Assembly (NCBI GenBank): GCA_002422795.1
Contig: DITJ01000092.1
Coordinates: 47,856 to 100,327, forward strand
Direction of reading: 5' to 3'
Length of the DNA stretch: 52,472 nucleotides
From: Alphaproteobacteria bacterium UBA6187
GTDB lineage: Bacteria; Pseudomonadota; Alphaproteobacteria; Rickettsiales; UBA6187
Shown one piece after another: positions 9,073-16,113 of this stretch. Each line of letters starts with the position of its first letter. Position 1 is the first letter of the stretch. The notes beneath the pieces were generated by a model. The model saw only the letters and a list, made by a program, of their open reading frames with translations. It was not told the DNA's origin and did not search any database. The position numbers and the translations under genes were made by a program.

Positions 9073-10030
9073 TATTTTCTTTATACCACGCAATGGTATC
9101 ACGTAAGCCAGAATCAAAAGATGTAAGTTGAAAATCAATCAAATTGTGAATTTTCTTGTTGCATGCGTTATGACATTCAACATCAGCAGCCCGTTCCGGT
9201 TTACGGAGAATTTCTCCAGCATACCCCATCTCTTTACAAATTCTTGGTATTAATTCATTCACAGAAATCTGGTTATCCGTTGAAATATTTACAGACTCAC
9301 CTTTTGGCATCACGTTATAAAGCTTGAAAACAGCATCAACAGTATCGCTCACATGAATAAAATCGCGGCTTTGATTGCCACTGCCATGTATTTCCGGTGA
9401 TATATTATTTAAAATACGCGCGGCTGTAATAGGAATAATGCCAGCTAACATACCTTTATAATTCTGGCGTGGGCCATAATTATTGAAGGGCCTTATTATA
9501 TAAGAATCAAGACCAAACATACGCACGTAGCTTTCCACAGCCAGGTCAGCAGCGGCTTTTCCTGCTGCATAGGTTGTTGTTGGGTTTTTTGGATGCATTT
9601 CATCCATAGGTTCGTAAACAGCGCTGCCATAAACTTCCGATGTAGAAAAATGGCAGAGTGTTTCAAATAAACCACGACGTTGCAATTCAAGCAAATTCAA
9701 TATTCCAGTCACATTAGTAGAAAAAGCATTTGCCGGATTCATAAAAGAATAATTCAATGCTTTTGTAGCACAATTAAATACCGTGTGAATTTTATGCCTG
9801 CTGAAAATATATTCCAGACTAGTTGGAAATTCTATATCGTCTTTATAAAGAAACGTCCTGGAATCCTTTAAGGCTGCCGCTAAGTTATCTTCAGAACCCA
9901 AAAACATGTTATCCACAACAATAACTTCGTGCGCCCCCTCAGCAAGTAAGCGATCCACCAAATGACTACCGATAAAACCGGCTCCACCAGTTACCATGAT
10001 GGTTTGTCCGTTTATAGTTTTTCTTATCAT
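9047..10030 (-). CDS. NAD-dependent epimerase/dehydratase (nucleotide-sugar, extended SDR)
   Basis: An extended short-chain dehydrogenase of 327 aa acting on nucleotide sugars. It has the Rossmann motif TGGAGFIGSH near residue 15, the FSTSEVYG serine/threonine motif and a YxxxK catalytic pair in TTYAAGKAAAD. RPFNNYGPRQ and SRDFIHV complete the signature shared by dTDP-glucose dehydratases, UDP-glucose epimerases and related enzymes. The exact substrate cannot be told. It is the last gene of the four-gene sugar operon and its start overlaps the stop of the oxidoreductase gene by 4 bp (ATGA), implying translational coupling. Confidence 0.88.
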   Translation of the reverse strand: MIRKTINGQTIMVTGGAGFIGSHLVDRLLAEGAHEVIVVDNMFLGSEDNLAAALKDSRTFLYKDDIEFPTSLEYIFSRHKIHTVFNCATKALNYSFMNPANAFSTNVTGILNLLELQRRGLFETLCHFSTSEVYGSAVYEPMDEMHPKNPTTTYAAGKAAADLAVESYVRMFGLDSYIIRPFNNYGPRQNYKGMLAGIIPITAARILNNISPEIHGSGNQSRDFIHVSDTVDAVFKLYNVMPKGESVNISTDNQISVNELIPRICKEMGYAGEILRKPERAADVECHNACNKKIHNLIDFQLTSFDSGLRDTIAWYKENIKISHGNK

Positions 10031-10983
10031 TTATAAATTCCAGATTGGATTTGATCACAAATTAAAATTGCACTAAGGCCATCTTCTGCTGATGGGTTGA
10101 TGGGATTTTTTTCTCCATAACAACTGGCAATGAATGATTGAAGCTCAAGCAATAAAGCCTCCTGCTGTTTTACTTCAATATTTTCGTTGGTTGAGCTTAT
10201 TTTATAAGGCGCACCTTCTTCTTGGAGTGTTTCAGATTGTTTAATCACAATTATTTCTTTTCTGAGTAACTCGCAATCTACAAAAATATCTTCACATGTT
10301 GCTTCAATTTTACGCATTTTCTTCTCTGTGATTCGGCTAGCCTGCAGGCGTGAAAATTTACCATTCTTATGTGTAAGGATTGCAGAAGAAAAACTGATAA
10401 GATTATTATCAATAGCGCCATGGGCAGAAACTTTTTCTACCGGACCATTTAAATAAAGTGCCAAGTCTATATCGTGCACCATAAGATCAGAAATCACATC
10501 AACATCTGTTATGCGTGAAAGCTTATTCGTGCGCGTAAAATCAATATTTATTACCTTTCCAGATGCATCCAGAATATTTTTCAGTTGTTGCACAGTAGGG
10601 TTAAAGCGCTCGATAAATCCAACTTGTAAATTTAATTTCTTTGCATTAGTAATTTCCAATATCTCCCTTGCTTCTGCAAGTGTTGCAGACATTGGCTTTT
10701 CAACGAATATGTTTTTTACATATTCAGACGCTTTCTTTATATATTCAGCATGGGTCGAAGTGGGTGAGCATATAACAACAGCATCCAATTCAGCGTGCAA
10801 ACCTTCCTCTAGATTTTCATATGCAGATGTATCGGCATTTTCAGCTAATATTTTAGCCTTTTTATAATCTGCATCAAATATAAATTTAAGATCCACAGAT
10901 TTTAACATTGATAGTACGCGCAAATGGTTCTGCCCCATTCTTCCAAGACCGATTAATCCAAGTTTTATTGCAGGCTTTTCCAC
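10027..10983 (-). CDS. Gfo/Idh/MocA-family oxidoreductase, probably nucleotide-sugar dehydrogenase
   Basis: A 318-aa NAD(P)-binding oxidoreductase. The N-terminal Rossmann motif is GLIGLGRMGQNH, the VEKPMSA motif carries the family's conserved lysine, and QVGFIERFNP and DLMVHDID belong to the C-terminal substrate domain. Homologues next to DegT aminotransferases and hexapeptide acyltransferases oxidise the 3-hydroxyl of UDP-GlcNAc-type sugars (GnnA, WbpB/WlbA-like). From the neighbours I infer the same role here, producing the 3-keto sugar used by the aminotransferase. The specific substrate is not shown by the sequence. Confidence 0.85.
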   Translation of the reverse strand: MEKPAIKLGLIGLGRMGQNHLRVLSMLKSVDLKFIFDADYKKAKILAENADTSAYENLEEGLHAELDAVVICSPTSTHAEYIKKASEYVKNIFVEKPMSATLAEAREILEITNAKKLNLQVGFIERFNPTVQQLKNILDASGKVINIDFTRTNKLSRITDVDVISDLMVHDIDLALYLNGPVEKVSAHGAIDNNLISFSSAILTHKNGKFSRLQASRITEKKMRKIEATCEDIFVDCELLRKEIIVIKQSETLQEEGAPYKISSTNENIEVKQQEALLLELQSFIASCYGEKNPINPSAEDGLSAILICDQIQSGIYK

Positions 10984-11029
10984 TGAAAGACTCCTTAAGT
11001 ATAACTCACCAATAATAGCTTACGGTGAG

Positions 11030-11521
11030 TTACGTAATTTTATTACCCATTTTATCAATCTTACTTACAGCGCGAGCCGGGTTGCCCATTACCAATGTAT
11101 ATGGCGGCACATCCTTTGTAACTACGCTTCCAGCCGCTACCATAGCGTATTCCCCGATATTAACACCACAAATAATTGTTGCGTTTGCGCCAATGCTTGC
11201 GCCTTTTTTAACAAGAGTTGGAGTTATTTCCCAGTTAGTATTAAAAGCACGGGGAACCCTATCATTAGTAAATGAGGCGTTTGGGCCAACAAAAACATCA
11301 TCCTCTATTGTTACTCCGTTATATACGGAAACGCTATTCTGAATTTTACAGTTTTTTCCGATTTTAACTGCATGATCAATATACACATCTTTTGAAATAA
11401 TGGTGTTTTCACCTATGTGCGAGTTCTCACGTATCTGTACATTTATCCAGATTTTAGCCCCAGCAGCAATGTAACTTTTATCTGATACTGAAGCACTTTT
11501 ATGAATGAAAGTTTCTGACAT
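11030..11521 (-). CDS. Hexapeptide-repeat sugar N-acyltransferase
   Basis: A left-handed beta-helix acyltransferase of 163 aa, made almost entirely of hexapeptide repeats such as IGENTI, IGKNCK, IEDDVFVGPNA and IGANATI. The FTNDRVPRA segment and the closing YTLVMGNPAR are typical of WbpD/WlbB-type acetyltransferases that acylate the 3-amino group of UDP-sugars. It lies 11 bp downstream of the aminotransferase gene, which fits amination followed by acylation. The acyl donor and position are inferred. Confidence 0.88.
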   Translation of the reverse strand: MSETFIHKSASVSDKSYIAAGAKIWINVQIRENSHIGENTIISKDVYIDHAVKIGKNCKIQNSVSVYNGVTIEDDVFVGPNASFTNDRVPRAFNTNWEITPTLVKKGASIGANATIICGVNIGEYAMVAAGSVVTKDVPPYTLVMGNPARAVSKIDKMGNKIT

Positions 11522-11532
11522 TTCTTACTAAA

Positions 11533-12636
11533 TTATTTGTTTTGATTGGACATAAATTCAATTATGTTTTTTACAACATAACTCACATCAACTTCATGGT
11601 AGCATGGCAGTGTTATAGTTCTTTCAAATAAAATTCTGGAATTCGGCTGAATACAATTATATTTATTTTTATTGTAACCTGTCGAACTTAAAGCATAAGT
11701 TCCGATTGAGGATTCAATGCCATTTTCTTTTAGAAATTCCATCAAGCTATCTCTTGCAATATTTGCAGGCACTGTAAATACTAAAGATTGTACATTGTGC
11801 TTTACATTATCACCAATTTTTTGAATTTCAAAACCTAATGGTGCAAGATTTTTAACATAATCCTGTTTTATTCTATTCCGGTCTGCAATAATTTTATCCA
11901 GGGTTATAATTTGTTTTCTACCCATTACAGCCTGAAGCTCTGACATGCGGAAATTATAACCATATTCAGGAAAATCCAATGCCTTTCCTAACATTCCATC
12001 AGCGCCATGGTTTAGCTTCACTTGCAACCACTTTGCCCACTCATCGCTATTTGTTGTAATTGCACCGCCTTCGCCAGTACACAACAATTTGCGCGGATGA
12101 AAACTAAAACAGCTAAGATCCGCAATAGATCCGCAACGTATTCCATTTTCAGAGCTTCCAATGGCACATGCTGCATCTTCAATAAGTGGAATATTATGAT
12201 GCGCACATATTTCTTTTATTGCTGAAATTCCAGTAGGATTACCAAGGGCATCAACAAACATAACTGCTTTTGTTCGTGGAGTGATTTTCTTTTCAAGATC
12301 ACTTGGAAGCATGTTATATGTTTCCAAAGAAACATCAGCAAAAACTGGAATAGCACCTAAATCTTCGATTACATTTGAACTGGCAGGAAAAGAAAAATCA
12401 GATACAATAACCTCGTCGCCAGCCTTTATGCCAAGCAGCTTAAGGCATGCCCAAAGTGCGGTGGTTGCCGAGGTTGTCAGGAAACTATATTTTGCGCCGG
12501 TATATGCCGATAATTCACTTTGGAATTCCTGGACATTTTTTCCTTTGGTAAATATGCCGCTTGCAAAAATATCCTTAAAATCTTCCTCAACATCGTCAAA
12601 GGTAATATAAGGTTTTATGAGTCGAGTTTCCAGCAT
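11533..12636 (-). CDS. DegT/DnrJ/EryC1-family sugar aminotransferase
   Basis: A PLP-dependent aminotransferase of 367 aa that installs an amino group on a keto nucleotide sugar. The substrate region TTSATTALW, the LIEDAACAIG aspartate that contacts the PLP pyridine nitrogen, and the PLP lysine in SFHPRKLLCTGEGG (Lys183) are all present. It is the first gene of the minus-strand sugar operon and is divergent from the formyltransferase gene. The 153-bp gap between them holds a strong hairpin (12708-12746). WbpE/GnnB-like 3-amination is the likeliest role given the neighbours. Confidence 0.92.
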   Translation of the reverse strand: MLETRLIKPYITFDDVEEDFKDIFASGIFTKGKNVQEFQSELSAYTGAKYSFLTTSATTALWACLKLLGIKAGDEVIVSDFSFPASSNVIEDLGAIPVFADVSLETYNMLPSDLEKKITPRTKAVMFVDALGNPTGISAIKEICAHHNIPLIEDAACAIGSSENGIRCGSIADLSCFSFHPRKLLCTGEGGAITTNSDEWAKWLQVKLNHGADGMLGKALDFPEYGYNFRMSELQAVMGRKQIITLDKIIADRNRIKQDYVKNLAPLGFEIQKIGDNVKHNVQSLVFTVPANIARDSLMEFLKENGIESSIGTYALSSTGYNKNKYNCIQPNSRILFERTITLPCYHEVDVSYVVKNIIEFMSNQNK

Positions 12637-12707
12637 ATTTGCAAAGCGTTATAATGTTACATCTAAAAATGTTAGATAATATATCCCAATAAAGATTTTA
12701 TATAACT

Positions 12708-12746
12708 AGCGCAAGATAAAAATAATTGCTATTTTTATCCTGTGCT
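12708..12746. promoter_or_regulatory. Inverted repeat between divergent sugar genes
   Basis: GATAAAAATA and TATTTTTATC form a perfect stem around ATTGC, extended by AGCGCA and TGTGCT with a mismatch. It lies midway between two divergent starts. It could be an operator or simply a hairpin in both leaders; the sequence does not decide. Confidence 0.4.
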
Positions 12747-12789
12747 ATATGCATATTTTAATAATATAAGTAATTGTATGATATAATAC

Positions 12790-13743
12790 ATGTCCATAAA
12801 CATAGATGAAACACCTCATATATCTAGTGCTGTTTTTTTAGGATCCAAACCTCTTGGATTATCTGTGCTGTCCTGTTTATTTAAAATTACATCCAATATA
12901 AAATGGACAATTATTCATCCAAATGATGAATTGGATTCAAGGAGTAATATAAATGCTTTTAGGGACTTTGCTAAAATTAACGGATTAGATTTTGTAGTTG
13001 CTGAATCTTCATCAGTTACCAGGAATATTATTTATGAAAAGAAACCTGATATAGGTTTTGTTTGCGGTTGGTATTGGTTGCTGGATTCTGAAATTTTAAA
13101 CCTTATAAAAAATGGCCTGTGGGGAATGCATAATTCCTTACTGCCTAAATATCGTGGTGGCTCACCACTTGTGTGGTCAATTTTAAATGGAGATCATTAT
13201 GTTGGATCTACCGTTTTTAAACTAACTGAAGGTATGGATGATGGAGAAATCTTGCATCAAATTAAGATTCCACTAGAAATATCCCATGATATATCCGATG
13301 CATTATTCATGATTGAAAAAATAATGCTCAAAGAACTCCCTAAAAAATGGAAAGCACTAATTACTAATAAAGCACTTCTAGTGCATCAAAATGAGCATGA
13401 AGTAAGCTTTTGCGGACAACGTATTGAGACGGATGGCTTAATTGATTGGAATAAAGAAGCAAAATATGTACATAATTTTATTAGGGCGCAAACCCATCCA
13501 TATCCGTGCGCATATACTTATCTATTGCAAAGAAAAATAAAGATTCTAAAAACAAAACTGTTCAATGGGATTTATTTTGGCACTCCTGGCCAGATATTAC
13601 AAAGAAATGCCCAAACAATATTAGTCTCTTGTGGAAGCAATACAGCAATTGAAATATTAAACTTGATAGTAGAAGAGAAAGAAGAAATACCAGCACAGTG
13701 TATAAAATCTATTAAATATAGATTATCCAATATTCCAATCTGA
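12790..13743 (+). CDS. Formyltransferase family protein (Fmt-like; possible sugar N-formyltransferase)
   Basis: A 317-aa protein with the methionyl-tRNA formyltransferase fold. The core motif HNSLLPKYRGGSPLVW and the downstream EGMDDGEIL are present, and the C-terminal part (LIDWNKEAKYVHNFIRAQTHPYP) resembles the second Fmt domain. Its place beside amino-sugar genes suggests it formylates a sugar amine with formyl-tetrahydrofolate. The catalytic Asn-x-His of Fmt reads Gly-Met-His here (Gly112, His114), while the aspartate (Asp150) is kept, so activity is uncertain. Low sequence complexity and very high AT content compared with housekeeping neighbours suggest an acquired island. Confidence 0.8.
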   Translation: MSINIDETPHISSAVFLGSKPLGLSVLSCLFKITSNIKWTIIHPNDELDSRSNINAFRDFAKINGLDFVVAESSSVTRNIIYEKKPDIGFVCGWYWLLDSEILNLIKNGLWGMHNSLLPKYRGGSPLVWSILNGDHYVGSTVFKLTEGMDDGEILHQIKIPLEISHDISDALFMIEKIMLKELPKKWKALITNKALLVHQNEHEVSFCGQRIETDGLIDWNKEAKYVHNFIRAQTHPYPCAYTYLLQRKIKILKTKLFNGIYFGTPGQILQRNAQTILVSCGSNTAIEILNLIVEEKEEIPAQCIKSIKYRLSNIPI

Positions 13744-13757
13744 TTTTTATTAAGTTA

Positions 13758-15123
13758 ATGAATAAAAGACCTAAAATACTATTAAGCCTCGAAGAAGTTT
13801 GCGGGTATTTCTCGTACCTGAAAAATGGTTTTCAAGAAATGGGCTATGAAGCAGATACAGCTTTCACCCGCAAGCATGCTTTTGCATATAAATTAGAACA
13901 AAACATCCCATTTCTCCAAAAAATTATATTATGGAACTCTAAATTTCTATTTTCTAAGGCGCCGATATTTTTTCGCATTCCTTTTTTCATTTCCTATAGA
14001 TTTTTTCTTCTTCCTATATTTTTTATTCAATGCCTTATTAAATATGATATTTTTGTTTTTGGTTTTAAAAAACATTCCTGCCTTTTTTCTGGGATTTACC
14101 AATATTAAAATTTTTTGGTAAAAAAATAATTTTTGTTTTCTTTGGTTCGGATAGTAGACCGGCTTATTTAAATGGGTCGCTAACTGGGATGCCTATAGAG
14201 AAGATATACAAAAGAACTTTAAATACCAAAAAGGATGTAGTAAAAATCAGTAAATATGCTGATTATATTATTGATGCACCTTCTTCAGGAATCTTCCATG
14301 AACAGAAAATAATTAATTGGTTTTGTGTAGGCATCCCGCAAAAACAGGATGTTTTAACAACCTCATCACAAAATACAATTACCACAATCTTGCACTCTCC
14401 TTCAAACCCTGCTGCAAAGGGAACCGATGTTATCAGGCAGGCTATCAAGGAGCTAAAGCTTGAGGGATATGAATTTAAATATATCGAAATGATAAACCGC
14501 ACCAACCAGCAAGTGCTTGATGCTATTTGCGAAGCTGAGTTTATTATAGACCAATTATATTCAGATACCCCAATGGCAGCTTTCGCAACCGAAGCCGCAT
14601 TCTACGGCAAGCCAGCCATTGTAGGAGGATATGAAATTGAAAAGATAAATGCAATGCTGCCTGCAGAAAAACGCCCGCCTTCTTATCTTATATATCCATC
14701 TAAAGAAGAACTTAAAAAAGCAATTATCAAATTAATTGAAGATAAAGAATTTAGGCAGAATCTTGGCAAGCAAGCCCAGGAATTTGTGCATAAAAACTGG
14801 AATGCGAAACATGTTGCAGAAAACTACTTAAGAATTATAAATAATGACATTCCAGAAGAATGGTATATCTCCCCCTATAAAATAGATTTTATTTATGGCT
14901 GTTGTATTGAAGATGTGCGCAGAAGAAGTCTAATATCTGAATATATCCAGAAATATGGGAAAGAATCTTTGTGCCTGTCTGATAAAAAAGATATTGAGAT
15001 GCTTTTATTATCGAATCTAACGTAGATGCTAGAGATTCCATGCTATTATATGAAGATATTCTTAGGAACAGGACTAATCCTCGTGAGAACTTAAAGCTAA
15101 ATACACATGATTCTACTGGATAA
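13758..15123 (+). pseudogene. Glycosyltransferase-like gene with two single-base frameshifts
   Basis: Three reading-frame segments appear to be one gene. The first (13758-14108) starts MNKRPKILLSLEEVCGYF. It changes frame at the A6 run 14067-14072, after which KTFLPFFWDLPILKFFGKK and FFGSDSRPAY continue in the next frame to 15025. An extra A would join them. A second one-base loss in the T run 15003-15006 would extend the C-terminus to the stop at 15121-15123 (ESNVDARDSMLLYEDIL). The glycine-lysine and GSD segment and the late AFATEAAFYGKPAIVGG region fit a GT-B type glycosyltransferase. It follows the formyltransferase gene by 14 bp, so it would transfer the sugar made by this cluster. Whether it is dead, read by slippage or a sequencing artefact is open. 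The second shift is less certain than the first. Confidence 0.6.
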
Positions 15124-15144
15124 TATGTTATAGTAACCGGAAAA

Positions 15145-15474
15145 TTAAGGTTTCGATTTTTGCTTATGCTGGTTCATTTGCGGGCAGTTTTGTTTGTAAT
15201 CATCTGGAACGGATGCACTGCCATTTGCCAACACTGATTTATTTAATATGTCGGCACATTCATCGTCGAAAGGCTTAATCTGTTCGGGAATGATTTTCCC
15301 CTCCCTTGCATCCCTTATTATCTTATTTGGATCTGGATTTGGCTGTATGGCATCTTGTGGCAGGGAGTCTCCAGGCAAGGCAGGCTCTTCCTGCGAATAA
15401 GCAGGTATAATAACGGAACTATAGGTTATGCATGAAATAACCAGCGATAATATTGTATATTTCTTTATAATCAT
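15145..15474 (-). CDS. Small secreted protein of unknown function
   Basis: A 109-aa protein not recognised by family. Residues 1 to about 28 form a signal peptide (basic start, hydrophobic core, likely cleavage after PAYS). The mature part is acidic and proline-rich in its first half and contains two cysteines (DDECADIL and KQNCPQM) that could form a disulfide in the periplasm. The start has a good ribosome site (AGGGG) upstream. It may be co-transcribed with the tiny hydrophobic ORF at 15503-15580. Confidence 0.6.
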   Translation of the reverse strand: MIIKKYTILSLVISCITYSSVIIPAYSQEEPALPGDSLPQDAIQPNPDPNKIIRDAREGKIIPEQIKPFDDECADILNKSVLANGSASVPDDYKQNCPQMNQHKQKSKP

Positions 15475-15502
15475 AATAACCCCTGGGATATTTTTACATT
15501 TA

Positions 15503-15580
15503 TCAAAACAAATCCCATATCATCAATAAAACTACAAAAACAATAGCCATAACTAAAATTCTTATAATAAATCTTGGCAA
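15503..15580 (-). CDS. Possible 25-aa hydrophobic peptide
   Basis: A short frame from a TTG start (15580) encodes a basic N-terminus followed by a run of Ile, Val, Leu and Met, ending MIWDLF. This is compatible with a single membrane helix. It ends 29 bp before the start of the small secreted protein. There is no strong ribosome site and the start codon is not standard, so it may be chance in AT-rich DNA. Confidence 0.2.
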   Translation of the reverse strand: MPRFIIRILVMAIVFVVLLMIWDLF

Positions 15581-15770
15581 ATGGATTTTCCGAATTATGC
15601 GAAGTTAGAGTGTATATGTCTAATCCTAGAATAATAACTGTAACGTAGAAATGCGGAGTATAGACGGGTATATAAGTAATAGATAAATATGGCTCTATGC
15701 TATCTCAAATTCTAATTAGGCAGGCGTGTTTCTCATCAATTGTGAGCTATGAAGTGGCGCGACCACCCAT

Positions 15771-15925
15771 ACTATAGTCATTCAACTTAATAATGCCCCA
15801 TTTCGTCATGGCCCGAGTTTGCACTTGCAAACTATAGGGCCATCCATCTTAAAGCTGGATTCCCCTATAGTTTTTGAAGAAAAACTCGGGGAATGACGGG
15901 GCATTCTTAAGTTAAATTACTATAG
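15771..15925. repeat. Palindromic element, family B (copy 1)
   Basis: A palindrome of about 155 bp. The outer ends are ACTATAG at 15771-15777 and 15919-15925, followed inward by CAACTTA/TAAGTTA and ATGCCCC/GGGGCAT. The inner part pairs CCCGAGTTT with AAACTCGGG and CTATAGGG with CCCTATAG. A second copy lies at 30143-30264. With the next element it accounts for most of the otherwise empty 15.5-16.1 kb gap. The stretch 15581-15770 shows nothing recognisable. Confidence 0.8.
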
Positions 15926-15937
15926 AGTTTTCATATT

Positions 15938-16041
15938 ATTCCGTCATTGCGAGCGAAGCGTGGCAATCCATACGGTATAGCAAAAAATTGCGCTATTGCA
16001 ATATTGTATGGATTGCCACGCTTCGCTCGCAATGACGGAAT
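15938..16041. repeat. Near-perfect hairpin element with family A-type ends
   Basis: Two arms that match perfectly over more than 30 bases (CGTCATTGCGAGCGAAGC on the left, GCTTCGCTCGCAATGACG on the right) flank a short AT-rich loop. The CGTCATTGCGAG...GGCAATCC blocks are shared with the elements near 4260, 48225 and 52157. Such an arm length would give a cruciform in DNA or an RNase III-type duplex in RNA. Confidence 0.85.
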
Positions 16042-16047
16042 TTATGT

Positions 16048-16082
16048 AAAAAAATATGGCCGGTAGTAACTACCGGCCATAT
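16048..16082 (-). terminator. Intrinsic terminator downstream of pnp
   Basis: A perfect GC-rich hairpin (ATATGGCCGGTAGT paired with ACTACCGGCCATAT, 16054-16082) is followed on the minus strand by seven T residues. It lies about 30 bp after the pnp stop and ends the rimP-to-pnp superoperon. Confidence 0.9.
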
Positions 16083-16113
16083 TAATCAACATTCGCTTAA
16101 ATAAAGCAATTCA

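Noticed and set aside
14060..14075. Programmed -1 frameshift in the glycosyltransferase gene
   Set aside because: The local sequence T-TTT-AAA-AAA-C does not give a proper X-XXY-YYZ heptamer in the zero frame (the slipped P-site codon would be TAA), and no pseudoknot was recognised. Polymerase slippage or a real deletion is more plausible.
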